Shown here in pieces: positions 41,781-50,470 of a DNA stretch of 64,000 bases. Below the pieces are notes generated by a model. That model saw only the letters and a list, made by a program, of their open reading frames with translations, was not told where the DNA came from and did not search any database. A program made the translations under genes and the position numbers. Source of the DNA: a virus. Where the stretch lies: IMG/VR virus record IMGVR_UViG_3300030419_004471, positions 124,001-188,000 of that record. One strand, 5' to 3'. The first letter of the stretch is position 1; each line of letters begins with the position of its first letter.

Positions 41781-41812
41781 CTAATATACAAAAAATTTTT
41801 CACATTTCCAAA
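41781..41812 (-). promoter_or_regulatory. Promoter, -33/-7 class, for Nmad1-like gene
   Basis: TTTGGAA, 17-nt spacer, TATATTAG. The -33 box directly abuts the DNA polymerase stop codon at 41813. Confidence 0.75.
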
Positions 41813-44326
41813 TTAAAATGAAAAAAACTTTTCAGCTGTTTTTGTTGAGGATAAAACCTCACCCCATTTCATAGCCCCATAAAAATCCTCTAACTTCTTT
41901 AAAAGTTCTCTTTCAAAGATTTTATCATAATCAATATAGGTCTTTACTAAATCCATAATTTCCTTTGGGTCATCATATCCTTTGAATGCTACTCCATCTA
42001 ATCCCATTGGATTTTGTTTAAGATACACCCATTTAACCTTATCACCATTTTTCATAGGTTCATATTTCATCTCACATTTAAAATGAGATAATAGTTGATT
42101 AAATGCTATAGCTGCTTTTACGTGAGCTGGTGTGCCTGATACAAATTGGAACATTCTGATTTGTTTACCCTTTGGAAGATATTTTGTTAAATTCTTTACA
42201 GATGTATTTTTTGCAATATCTACAACATTCATCTGAGATAAATTATTTTTGAAATCATAAATCTTATCAGTAAGTTCAGTTTCCGTTTTACCTTTTAGAA
42301 TATCAATTAGAACTTCACTCATAAACTTTCTAAATGCCGCTGGATAAGATGACCTAACAACATCTAAGCCCTTTACATCTAATTTATTAACAGATACACC
42401 ATTATCAGATATAATCCATTGTGCGTATCGTTTTTTAGCTATCCAAATACCTGATTTAGAAACATATTCTTTTTTAATCTCAAATCTATGTTTATCAATA
42501 TTGAAAATTCTTTTTGCAAGTATATCATAAAAATCATTTAGATAATCTTGCATTTCTCCTGCTATTCCATTTACGAAACCAGCGATATCATCATCAGAAT
42601 TATCTCTCCAAGTTGGGTTTCTACTATCAAGTAAGGGAGTAGCACTAAAAAAAACGGAATCAGTGTCAATGTATATATTACTATCCAAATCGGGATTACC
42701 CAATTCTTTATTGTACCTGATGTTAGCCATGTCAGCAGTTGACTTAATAACTGTCTGTCCTGTCGTGGTAACAGCGGTAGCATTATCAACATCATAAAAC
42801 CTAAAGGCAGGAAGGCCAAGCACCCCATATAAAGAATTAAGTAGAATTTTTTGTACCAATTGACGTTTTTTATACCATTCATATTTTTCATTATCTCCGC
42901 TTTTTCCATATTGTTTCATTTTATTTTTGAACTCAACTCTTTGATTAAACCAAATATCTAAGATATCAGGTATACAACCAACAGTATCAGTTCTATATAA
43001 TACACCATTAGATGCAACTGAAAATTTTGAATTATCTAAATACTTTTTAAGATTTTCTTTTGTAATCGTATCTTCACCGATTGTATAAGTATCCTTACCA
43101 CCCTTTACAAACTCATTCGCATCCCAATCATTAATCTTACCAATCTTAGTTTCTGGTGAGATATTAATACTCATAATAATAGATGGATATAGAGAAGTTA
43201 AATCTAAATCATAAATCCATTCATATTTTCCAACGATAGGTGCTTTTACATATGCTCCGATAAACTTCTCCTCATTGTTATCTCTTAATGCTTGCATTCT
43301 CTCCTGTCTATCAGCTGGTTTATTTGGTGCTACGATACCTTTTCTTTTCAAATAACATAACAATGCTCCTTCTAAGTATTTTGATGAATAAACAAAATCT
43401 TCGTATGGAACGTGACCTGCATGACAAATACCTCTTGCCGTATCGATGAATTGTAACTTCTTATCCATATCAACTACCAACTCAACATCCACTAAGTTAT
43501 ACTCAATAAACTTCTCTATATCATCTCTAAATAATTGGTCTAAGTTTCCTTGATATTCTACCTTACCTCTACCTAACTCTTTTGATGCAATACTATCTAA
43601 ACGATAATTGTCTAATTCTGTATAAGTAAAGTTTTTGTAAAGTGCTAAATAATCTAAATAAGATACACCAGCCATAAAGAATCTCTTACGATAAGGTGAC
43701 CAGAAACATTCACCGATTGGTGATAATCTATTTGCGTTTCTTTTACCTATAACATTTTTTATTCTATTATAAAGATATGGTGTATCAAAGTAATCTATAT
43801 TCCATCCAGTAACAATAGTTGGATTAATATATTCATATAGTTCTAAATATTTTTCTAATAATTCTGCTTCACTTCTAAATGGTAGTACAATAGCTTTATC
43901 AGTTTTCTTATTTGATAAAACATTATCTTTATCTAAAACCAAAACATAATATTGATTGGTAGCTGAATCATGCAATGCTATAGAAGTAATTTCATTCTTA
44001 GCTTCTTGCATATCAGGTAAACCTGTTTCCATCTCTACCTCAATATCATATGTAAGAGTTATATGCCCTTCTGATGGTAAATCCGAATCAGTATATGTAT
44101 CTACTAAAACTCTAGTCGTTTCTGCAACATCTGATTCAAAAAGATTAGGATTATCTTTATTGAATTTATATATCTTAGTTAACCTATCTCCATACAAAGA
44201 TACACACTCACCATTTTCTGCTTTTTCATATGCATATCTTGTATAAGGGAAAGTTCTGTAACCTAATTTATCATCCCATAAGTGTATGAGATTCTTCTGT
44301 CTTTGGTAATATACGTTTTGGTACAT
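41813..44326 (-). CDS. Family B DNA polymerase, gp43-like
   Basis: An 837-aa replicative polymerase with proofreading. Exo I Asp94/Glu96 (YDIEVE), exo II Asn177-Ile-Asp (GWNIDYFD), exo III YNLVD at 276-280; motif A DLDLTSLYPSII with Asp373/Asp375; motif B KILLNSLYG; motif C YIDTDSVFF. Length is near T4 gp43 (898). Its start overlaps the stop of the glycosyltransferase gene upstream. Confidence 0.95.
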   Translation of the reverse strand: MYQNVYYQRQKNLIHLWDDKLGYRTFPYTRYAYEKAENGECVSLYGDRLTKIYKFNKDNPNLFESDVAETTRVLVDTYTDSDLPSEGHITLTYDIEVEMETGLPDMQEAKNEITSIALHDSATNQYYVLVLDKDNVLSNKKTDKAIVLPFRSEAELLEKYLELYEYINPTIVTGWNIDYFDTPYLYNRIKNVIGKRNANRLSPIGECFWSPYRKRFFMAGVSYLDYLALYKNFTYTELDNYRLDSIASKELGRGKVEYQGNLDQLFRDDIEKFIEYNLVDVELVVDMDKKLQFIDTARGICHAGHVPYEDFVYSSKYLEGALLCYLKRKGIVAPNKPADRQERMQALRDNNEEKFIGAYVKAPIVGKYEWIYDLDLTSLYPSIIMSINISPETKIGKINDWDANEFVKGGKDTYTIGEDTITKENLKKYLDNSKFSVASNGVLYRTDTVGCIPDILDIWFNQRVEFKNKMKQYGKSGDNEKYEWYKKRQLVQKILLNSLYGVLGLPAFRFYDVDNATAVTTTGQTVIKSTADMANIRYNKELGNPDLDSNIYIDTDSVFFSATPLLDSRNPTWRDNSDDDIAGFVNGIAGEMQDYLNDFYDILAKRIFNIDKHRFEIKKEYVSKSGIWIAKKRYAQWIISDNGVSVNKLDVKGLDVVRSSYPAAFRKFMSEVLIDILKGKTETELTDKIYDFKNNLSQMNVVDIAKNTSVKNLTKYLPKGKQIRMFQFVSGTPAHVKAAIAFNQLLSHFKCEMKYEPMKNGDKVKWVYLKQNPMGLDGVAFKGYDDPKEIMDLVKTYIDYDKIFERELLKKLEDFYGAMKWGEVLSSTKTAEKFFSF

Positions 44327-45456
44327 TAACTATTTAATTGTTTATGAAGTTCTTTAATCATTTTATCTTCGTTATTGGATAATTGTTTAGCTCTTTCGAT
44401 TGAACGAAGTTCTTGTGTAAATCTAAATATATCATCATCCAACATTTTATCTAACATTTCAAAGAAATCTTTCTTTTTTGTGAAAAATAATCCATCTGGG
44501 TCTATTTCTCTATAACATAAAGAATCTTGAAATATCATTGGAGTACCATTCATCATACAATCAGTACCACTAACACTCCAACCATAATTTGTTTGTCTCA
44601 TCTGTACACCAACTTTACAATTTTGTAATCTTTCGTAGTATTCATGCTTTGGAACTTTTGTATTATCAATCCAAGATTCACTTGGTTTACCTTTAAGTTG
44701 TGGCACCCATAAAACAAAATCATCTCTTTGTTTTCTATATTCCTTCATAAGTTTTAAAAACGCAGGCCATCCTTTGTAACCAGCAGCCCTATGATTGAAT
44801 ACAATAACATTTCTTTTTTCGTTTGAAGGTTTTTCAACTATAAATTCTTTTGGTAATCCTAAATTCCATACTGTAAGAATATCATCTAATTTATTTACAA
44901 ATTCTTCAGTAAATGTTTCTTTAGCTTCTTCTAATACTCTATTCTTTTGGTCTTGTGTATTTAAATAACAAGTATCCATTTGAGATACTCCTAATAATTC
45001 TATAGGTAACCACATCCATTTTGCTTTACCCGGCCTTCTATCTGCTCCATTTGCCGATTTCATTTCCCACCAATGACAATAACCAATTATTTTTGTATCC
45101 ATATTCTTTTTATATCTACCAGTCTGAACCCAATCTGGTAAATGAGAATATATTACATCATAATCTATGTCTTTTGATAATTTTATTAAATCTAATGGAG
45201 GGAATGCTCTTTGATTCATCATATCACCACTAAATGGTGCAATATGTTGTTTTACATTTTCTAAATTAAGTTTTCTTACTGGTTTTGGTAATATTACATT
45301 CCAAAAGTAATCACCTAATTTATCCAATGCAATAATATGGTTGTATAAAACATCCACAAATGAATCTTTTTCAATACTACCAGCATTCGTGATATTTGGT
45401 ATCACCAACACTTTTCTAGCATCTTTGTAATCTATTTTAGTTTCCCAAAAACTCAT
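44326..45456 (-). CDS. GT-B glycosyltransferase next to DNA polymerase
   Basis: A 376-aa GT-B enzyme: N-terminal RKVLVIPNITNAGSIEKDS, GYCHWWEMKSANGADRRPGK, IVFNHRAAGYKGWPAFL, and a C-terminal SVSGTDCMMNGTPMIFQD donor region. Lying between polymerase and a PD-(D/E)XK protein and overlapping the polymerase start by 1 nt, it would be expressed with replication. T4-type phages have glucosyltransferases for DNA; a DNA-glucosyltransferase role is plausible but no hydroxymethyl-pyrimidine gene appears here. Confidence 0.6.
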   Translation of the reverse strand: MSFWETKIDYKDARKVLVIPNITNAGSIEKDSFVDVLYNHIIALDKLGDYFWNVILPKPVRKLNLENVKQHIAPFSGDMMNQRAFPPLDLIKLSKDIDYDVIYSHLPDWVQTGRYKKNMDTKIIGYCHWWEMKSANGADRRPGKAKWMWLPIELLGVSQMDTCYLNTQDQKNRVLEEAKETFTEEFVNKLDDILTVWNLGLPKEFIVEKPSNEKRNVIVFNHRAAGYKGWPAFLKLMKEYRKQRDDFVLWVPQLKGKPSESWIDNTKVPKHEYYERLQNCKVGVQMRQTNYGWSVSGTDCMMNGTPMIFQDSLCYREIDPDGLFFTKKKDFFEMLDKMLDDDIFRFTQELRSIERAKQLSNNEDKMIKELHKQLNS

Positions 45457-45465
45457 TATCTCTAT

Positions 45466-45972
45466 TTAGTGTATTTGGATTCCATTCTCATATATTTCTT
45501 TAGTTTGTAGGTGAGCTGCTAATCTTGGGTCTTTACCTTTATTCTTCTTCTTAAATTGTTTTTTTAGTTTTGGTAAAAGTAAATTATAAACAGTATCTCC
45601 ATCCAATTTCCATATCTCTGCTATTGGATTGCTTGGGTCTGTAGTAAATCTAGCAATATAATGGTTTTTATATTTTTTAATTTTTTCTTTTTTTAAATAA
45701 TCATTTTGTTCTTTCCAAGTATTAAATACGGAAATTCCAGAATATGCAGCTTTTATTTTATCAGCTGTTGTTGATTTATATTCACAATCTCCATCGGAGT
45801 CTATCCCATCAGCTCCACTCAATGTTTCCGCCACTTTATGACCAAGTTTAATTGCTATCAAAATCTCTCTACTTCGTGCATAAGAAAATGGGTCTCCCCA
45901 ATTTCCTTCTTTACAAGCCTCCATCATAAGATTCCAAGCTTTTGAATATTTTTGTTCTGGTGTTATACGCAT
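45466..45972 (-). CDS. PD-(D/E)XK-type endonuclease-like protein
   Basis: A 168-aa protein with ILIAIKLGHKVAETLSGADG and a DGDCEYKSTTADK segment whose E-x-K, with the preceding Asp, is a PD-(D/E)XK nuclease signature. Such compact enzymes cut specific or structured DNA, and it resembles small restriction-type nucleases. It has a 17-nt-spacer promoter (45992-46023). Cleavage of host or unmodified competitor DNA is one possibility. Confidence 0.5.
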   Translation of the reverse strand: MRITPEQKYSKAWNLMMEACKEGNWGDPFSYARSREILIAIKLGHKVAETLSGADGIDSDGDCEYKSTTADKIKAAYSGISVFNTWKEQNDYLKKEKIKKYKNHYIARFTTDPSNPIAEIWKLDGDTVYNLLLPKLKKQFKKKNKGKDPRLAAHLQTKEIYENGIQIH

Positions 45973-45991
45973 ATTTTAGGGTTTTATGTTA

Positions 45992-46023
45992 CTAATATAC
46001 GAAATTATTTTGAATTATCCAAG
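45992..46023 (-). promoter_or_regulatory. Promoter, -33/-7 class, for PD-(D/E)XK gene
   Basis: CTTGGAT, 17-nt spacer, TATATTAG. Leader of about 19 nt to the ATG at 45972; would also transcribe the glycosyltransferase and PolB genes. Confidence 0.75.
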
Positions 46024-46047
46024 GAAAAAGTGAAGTTTTTTTCAGTT

Positions 46048-46443
46048 TTATGAAAATTTTATTACATCGAATACTCTTGTGTTGATTTTCTTAGTGCCTT
46101 CAACATTAGTTACTATGATTGAGTTTCTGAATTTATCCCAATCTACTGTAAAAGATTTATCAATTACACCATTATTCTCTTCTTTTATCAGTTCGTTTAA
46201 TGCGTTTATTGTGTACAATGTATTTGATTGTTTTTTTCTATGTACCAATATAGTATCAGATAATGGTTTATCTGGTTTATATTTAGTGTCTATATTATAA
46301 GTTACGAACAACTCTTCTAAATCTGATTTATTTTGAAGAACATAAATGTAGTTATAAACTATATGGTATGTTTCTCTGATGTCTTGAAGTGTTGTTTGTA
46401 ACCTCTCTTTTGTTGTAAAAGTACACAATAGTTGAGTTTTCAT
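46048..46443 (-). CDS. Hypothetical protein (131 aa)
   Basis: A 131-aa protein beginning MKTQLLCTFTTKERLQTTLQDIRE with an alternating alpha/beta pattern and YNYIYVLQNKSDLEELFVTYNI. It resembles uncharacterised conserved proteins of marine phages. It occupies a place near the polymerase but no similarity to RegA was seen. Regulatory or assembly role cannot be judged. A TATTTATAG-like box is upstream. Confidence 0.6.
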   Translation of the reverse strand: MKTQLLCTFTTKERLQTTLQDIRETYHIVYNYIYVLQNKSDLEELFVTYNIDTKYKPDKPLSDTILVHRKKQSNTLYTINALNELIKEENNGVIDKSFTVDWDKFRNSIIVTNVEGTKKINTRVFDVIKFS

Positions 46444-46469
46444 AAATCTTTCTTCCGATTTTTATACAC

Positions 46470-46478
46470 CTATAAGTA
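46470..46478 (-). promoter_or_regulatory. TATTTATAG-like box (131-aa gene)
   Basis: TACTTATAG; the next bases GTGTATAAAAAT match the leader of the 63836 gene (TTGTATAAAAAT). It overlaps the left arm of the 46478-46498 inverted repeat by one base. Confidence 0.5.
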
Positions 46479-46498
46479 TTAATCGCAAAAAGATTAAT
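46478..46498 (-). repeat. Inverted repeat, 7-bp arms
   Basis: ATTAATC and GATTAAT separated by 7 nt, just downstream of the 674-aa gene stop. No T-run follows, so it is not a classic terminator; it may be an operator or processing site next to the 46470 box. Confidence 0.4.
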
Positions 46499-46500
46499 TA

Positions 46501-48525
46501 TTATGATGGTTTCTTATCACCTGATTTCAAACATTTCTGTAAAGATGGATGATAATTGTATACTGTTGATAGTTTACCTAAGATTCCTGTCTTAGAACGT
46601 TGTTTCTTTTCACCAATTGGATATCTATCACCACCTTCTGTTACTGCATATATTATTTTAGAAGCACCTGTTATTGCTGTTCCACCTCTTTGAGTCTGTT
46701 CAGATTCTTCACTTACTTCAAAGTTTTTAATCATTTGATTTTTATTTTCAAATGGTAGACAGTTTGATAATGATTTTTTATCTACTTTTACACCACCACT
46801 TTCTTGATAAAATGCGTCTTGGTCTTGGAAAACACCTTCACCACCAAACATCATACCTAAGTGAAGTTTTTCTGCAACTGATTCTGCTTCTAATACAGTA
46901 CCCATACCCATTTCTTTACCATCCACCATCACTTTAGTTTCGTTCAACTTTTTAATAGTATCTAAATCTGTACCAATTGTTGCTTTTCTAATTTTACCAA
47001 TTTCTGCACCAATTCGAGGACCACCTGTTGCATTTGATAAATCTGCTACAATTCTTTGTTCATCCTTTGTTAAATCATTTGGGTTTTTATTAGCGTAGTT
47101 TACAAATCCCTTCATAATCTGTTCATCTGTTGGTGGGGTATCCGAACCATCAGGTAAATATTCAGTTTTCTTTGAAATCTTTTTTTCCATCGCTTTCCAA
47201 TATTTTAAAGGGTCTTTTCCTTTTGATAATGTTTTTGAAAGTTCCACTAACTCACTTGTATTAACACTATCTAAATGTTTTCCAGGTCCTGAAGTTACAG
47301 TATTTAGTTTTTCTTCCAATTCTGAATATTTCTTTTCTTGGTCATCCATTATCGTTTTAGCAATCTCACCTTGTTTTTTATCTAGTGTACCCTTTGATAC
47401 TAAATTATCTACTTCTTTCTTTTTTAAAGTAAATTCTGCTTTTAATGATGATTGTGCTACTAAGGCGTTAACATTATCTTTATCAGAATAAAAAGTCATA
47501 TGTAAATCACCTGTATCTTCATTGGTAACGAATATTGCTGTATCCGATGGATTTGCTCCACCACCACCACTTTTGATTATATCAATTGCTTCTTCTTTAC
47601 TAACTTCTGTATTTCCTAAAAATACTTTACCTGTTACACCATTTACCATATTTTCTTGGGCTTTTAAACCTTTTGAATCTCCGAAAAATGGTTCTGCTTT
47701 AGCATTTGTGATATTATTTTTGCTAAGAATATTTTGTCTAACGTGGTCATTTTTACTTTGTGCTGCTCGAGTAGCGATTATTGCTTTACCAGCCTCACCT
47801 ATTGATATACCATATTTTTCTGCTATTGGGGCCGCTTCTTTTTTTGTTATACCTGTTGGTAGGTTATCACTTTTATTATCTTTTCCTAAACCACTTCCTT
47901 TTAATTGGTTACAAGTATTCTCTAAAACGGAATCATAATTAAATTCTTTTCCCGAGTTTATTGAGTCTGTTGCTCCTGTAGATGAAAATATCTCATTTAA
48001 CATTGAACCTGCTGAACCTGGCGCACCTTTTTCAAATCCCGTTTCAATAAATTTATCCATTGATGCTCTATTATCTTCTGATGAAAAAGTATCTGATTCT
48101 TCACTCGGTTTATCAGTTTTTTCTTTTTCCTTCTCTATCTTTTTCTTTATATCAGGTGCATGAGCAAAATCACCTTTACCACTTATAGCAGTTTTTGGTT
48201 TTTCTTCTGTTGATTGTGCATCTGTATCTATTGGTGTATATTTTCCACCATCATCTTTTTTAAAGGTTTGTGCATCTTTTTTATCCTTATCACCTATCTT
48301 AACATAAACACCTTTTCCTTTATGATGGTATTTCTCATCTTCCTTTTCATCTTCCTTTAATAAGTTTTTGATTAGTTCGTATTTGACATCAGTCAATCCC
48401 ATTTCAGTAAGAACCTCACTCAAAATACTAATATGAGCAGGTTTACTAAAATTAGGATATCCTTCATCTGAACGATAGGATATTTCTAATAGTATATCTT
48501 TTATAATGTCATCTTTATTCACCAC
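46501..48525 (-). CDS. Large hypothetical protein (about 674 aa)
   Basis: A 674-aa protein with no recognised domain. The N-terminal part has KGKGVYVKIGDKDKKDAQTFKKDD, like low-complexity linkers in marine phage proteins; the middle is rich in Ser, Lys and Asp; the C-terminal 300 residues look globular (KIRKATIGTDLDTIKKLNE, TAITGASKIIYAVTEGGDRYP). The start is GTG at 48525 or the adjacent GTG at 48522; the latter stands 3 nt from a TATTTATAG box, the same spacing as at other sites. Size and late-type box suggest a virion or packaged protein. Confidence 0.7.
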   Translation of the reverse strand: MVNKDDIIKDILLEISYRSDEGYPNFSKPAHISILSEVLTEMGLTDVKYELIKNLLKEDEKEDEKYHHKGKGVYVKIGDKDKKDAQTFKKDDGGKYTPIDTDAQSTEEKPKTAISGKGDFAHAPDIKKKIEKEKEKTDKPSEESDTFSSEDNRASMDKFIETGFEKGAPGSAGSMLNEIFSSTGATDSINSGKEFNYDSVLENTCNQLKGSGLGKDNKSDNLPTGITKKEAAPIAEKYGISIGEAGKAIIATRAAQSKNDHVRQNILSKNNITNAKAEPFFGDSKGLKAQENMVNGVTGKVFLGNTEVSKEEAIDIIKSGGGGANPSDTAIFVTNEDTGDLHMTFYSDKDNVNALVAQSSLKAEFTLKKKEVDNLVSKGTLDKKQGEIAKTIMDDQEKKYSELEEKLNTVTSGPGKHLDSVNTSELVELSKTLSKGKDPLKYWKAMEKKISKKTEYLPDGSDTPPTDEQIMKGFVNYANKNPNDLTKDEQRIVADLSNATGGPRIGAEIGKIRKATIGTDLDTIKKLNETKVMVDGKEMGMGTVLEAESVAEKLHLGMMFGGEGVFQDQDAFYQESGGVKVDKKSLSNCLPFENKNQMIKNFEVSEESEQTQRGGTAITGASKIIYAVTEGGDRYPIGEKKQRSKTGILGKLSTVYNYHPSLQKCLKSGDKKPS

Positions 48526-48534
48526 CTATAAATA
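48526..48534 (-). promoter_or_regulatory. TATTTATAG box, putative late promoter (674-aa gene)
   Basis: TATTTATAG followed at once by GTGGTG, so the second GTG (48522) is 3 nt downstream. Confidence 0.6.
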
Positions 48535-48537
48535 TCC

Positions 48538-49170
48538 TTATATAATAGTTTTACTTCTTCTATTAACCTGACATTGGATTTCGTAATCACTCCAATGTTT
48601 TGTTGGTACTGAATTTGGAAAGTAAAAACATTCTTTTCTACCATCTGGGAATGTTATATGTTTCCAATAACCATTTGGTACATGCCCACCAGTTGGTAAT
48701 ATTAAATGGTCTTTTTCAAAATGTAAAACAATTCTTACTTTTAAAGTACCATATTTTTTAGCCCATTCTCTTTCTTGAGCTTCCAACTCTCTCCACGCAC
48801 CTCTATTTAACTTATCAAATTGTAGAGAACAATTTAAATAAGAAAATGTAGTTTTTAAATTTTCTTTAGTGTCGGTAAAAGCAGCGGCTGGTGCCATATG
48901 ACCTTTATCCCACACATTATTTTTATAATCATCATTATCTGATGTATAAACTCCTTTAGGAACATAAAAATCCATACTACCTCTATCGAATTTTTTAACA
49001 ATATTCCTAACTTCATACTCAACCCAATTTGGTTGTTCTAATGTTTCATTGTAAGAAACTTTAAATACATCATTCTCAATTCTTACATCTGTTCTGTTTT
49101 GTCCAAAGCTACTAAGGAAAACTCCTACGCATAATAGTAGGGATAAGCTTAATTTCAATTTGTATTTCAT
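48538..49170 (-). CDS. Exported DNA/RNA non-specific endonuclease (NUC-type)
   Basis: Signal peptide ending SSFGQ, then a beta-beta-alpha-metal nuclease: DKGHMAPAAAF with the catalytic His of the DRGH-type motif and metal-binding Asn plus helix residues in YLNCSLQFDKLNRGAWRELE. Such enzymes cut any DNA or RNA. As an exported protein it would act in the periplasm or outside the cell, possibly on incoming competing DNA or on released DNA. Sequence fits the NucA/EndA type closely. Confidence 0.8.
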   Translation of the reverse strand: MKYKLKLSLSLLLCVGVFLSSFGQNRTDVRIENDVFKVSYNETLEQPNWVEYEVRNIVKKFDRGSMDFYVPKGVYTSDNDDYKNNVWDKGHMAPAAAFTDTKENLKTTFSYLNCSLQFDKLNRGAWRELEAQEREWAKKYGTLKVRIVLHFEKDHLILPTGGHVPNGYWKHITFPDGRKECFYFPNSVPTKHWSDYEIQCQVNRRSKTII

Positions 49171-49194
49171 AATCTATCTTTACTTGTAATCACT

Positions 49195-49214
49195 TCTAAT
49201 ATATAAATATTAGA
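49195..49214 (-). repeat. Perfect 8-bp palindrome with 4-nt loop
   Basis: TCTAATAT, TTAT, ATATTAGA on the coding strand, in the gap before the exported nuclease. It contains the TATTTATAT box at 49201-49209. Possible operator or stem-loop. Confidence 0.55.
49201..49209 (-). promoter_or_regulatory. TATTTATAG-like box (exported nuclease)
   Basis: TATTTATAT in the palindrome 49195-49214, 30 nt before the ATG at 49170. Confidence 0.45.
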
Positions 49215-49219
49215 TTTAT

Positions 49220-50458
49220 CTAAATAAGTTTTATTTTTGGCTTTTCAGGTTCTTTACTATCTAATTCTTCACCATCTAATAAATGGTATAAATTTGAATG
49301 TACAAAGGGTATTGGGTCTGAATCACCTCTCGGGTTTTGCTTGGTTCTTCGTACTAATTTTTTAAGTTGTTCTATAAGTATAGGATATTTTGGATGTGTA
49401 GATACACACACATTTCTATCATTATACCATTCCTCTGTATGCACTCTCCAATCTTGAATCGCTCTAAACATTATATGATAATCTGTAAAAGAATCTTTGA
49501 ATATATCTTCTATCATATCAACGAAATCTATCATTTGTTCTACATTATGGTCTTGTACAACAAAAGAGAAGGTACAATTTAATATTGGTTCATCTATAGT
49601 AGCTATAAATTTTAAATTCTCCATTAATACATCCCATCTACCATTTAATCTTACTTTATTTTCATAAGTTTCTTTTTCTGCCGCATCTATTGATATTTCT
49701 ATACCTTCAATAATTGGATGTACATTAGATATGGAGTTCCACATCTTTTCAGTAAGCATATTACCATTTGTAACTATAAAAAGATTTTTAAGTTTTGGAT
49801 ATTTCTTTATGTCTAAATTTTGTAACCATTTTCTAAATACATTAGAATAAAATGGGTCACCACTACCTGTACATATTATTTTTTCTACTCCTTCACTAAA
49901 CTGAGTATCGAATGAATTCATTATACTTTCTGCGTTAGGATTATGAGCATTTGTATTTAAATGTATTCTACAAGATGGACATTTAAGATTACAACTAGCA
50001 TCGAAATTTAAATAAACTTGGTCTGGTAATTTTTGATGTTGAATATATTCAAATTCTTTTAAAGAATAGTTTTTTCCAGTATGAGGGTCAATGAATTTAG
50101 CCTTAAATTCCTTTTCTGGTAATGAACTATGTTCATTTACCCAAGGACACATCATAGAACAATACTTATAATCTCCTTCAGATATTGCTTCTCTTAATTT
50201 AGTATGAAATTTATTATTCCAATTTTTAGAAAGGTCATTTATATCTTCTATTTCTGATACATCGTGAGCTGATAATTGTCTAGGGAAATTTTTTTTATCC
50301 TTATGTCTTGATAATAGTTCGGCTTCAAATTCTTTTTTAAGAGTATCTTGGTCGAACCATTCTGGACAACAAGGGGATGTTGAGGTGTTAAATATCTGTA
50401 ACTCCCTGAATGGGGCTGGACATCTAAAATCTTTTAATCTTTTTAGATTCTTCTTCAT
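49220..50458 (-). CDS. Radical SAM protein
   Basis: A 412-aa radical SAM enzyme. The cluster motif CNLKCPSC (Cys-x3-Cys-x2-Cys) follows NFDASC near residue 145; a second Cys-rich region lies near the N-terminus (CPAPFRE and CCPEW), and a CSMMCPW motif precedes it, so there may be an auxiliary cluster. The C-terminal half has GIEISIDAAEKETYE, typical of radical SAM barrels. The substrate is not clear; such phage proteins may modify nucleobases or peptides. Confidence 0.75.
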   Translation of the reverse strand: MKKNLKRLKDFRCPAPFRELQIFNTSTSPCCPEWFDQDTLKKEFEAELLSRHKDKKNFPRQLSAHDVSEIEDINDLSKNWNNKFHTKLREAISEGDYKYCSMMCPWVNEHSSLPEKEFKAKFIDPHTGKNYSLKEFEYIQHQKLPDQVYLNFDASCNLKCPSCRIHLNTNAHNPNAESIMNSFDTQFSEGVEKIICTGSGDPFYSNVFRKWLQNLDIKKYPKLKNLFIVTNGNMLTEKMWNSISNVHPIIEGIEISIDAAEKETYENKVRLNGRWDVLMENLKFIATIDEPILNCTFSFVVQDHNVEQMIDFVDMIEDIFKDSFTDYHIMFRAIQDWRVHTEEWYNDRNVCVSTHPKYPILIEQLKKLVRRTKQNPRGDSDPIPFVHSNLYHLLDGEELDSKEPEKPKIKLI

Positions 50459-50470
50459 ATACTATATATA

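Noticed and set aside
42571-42909. 112-codon minus-strand frame with hydrophobic segments
   Set aside because: Shadow of the DNA polymerase gene in another frame, covering its conserved motifs B and C.
46048-46443. RegA-like translational repressor near PolB
   Set aside because: Position and length (131 aa) are suggestive, but no sequence similarity to RegA was seen.
47522-47938. Open frame of 138 codons on the plus strand
   Set aside because: Antisense to the 674-aa gene; composition is that expected from reverse reading of the coding strand, and no other plus-strand gene exists in the window.
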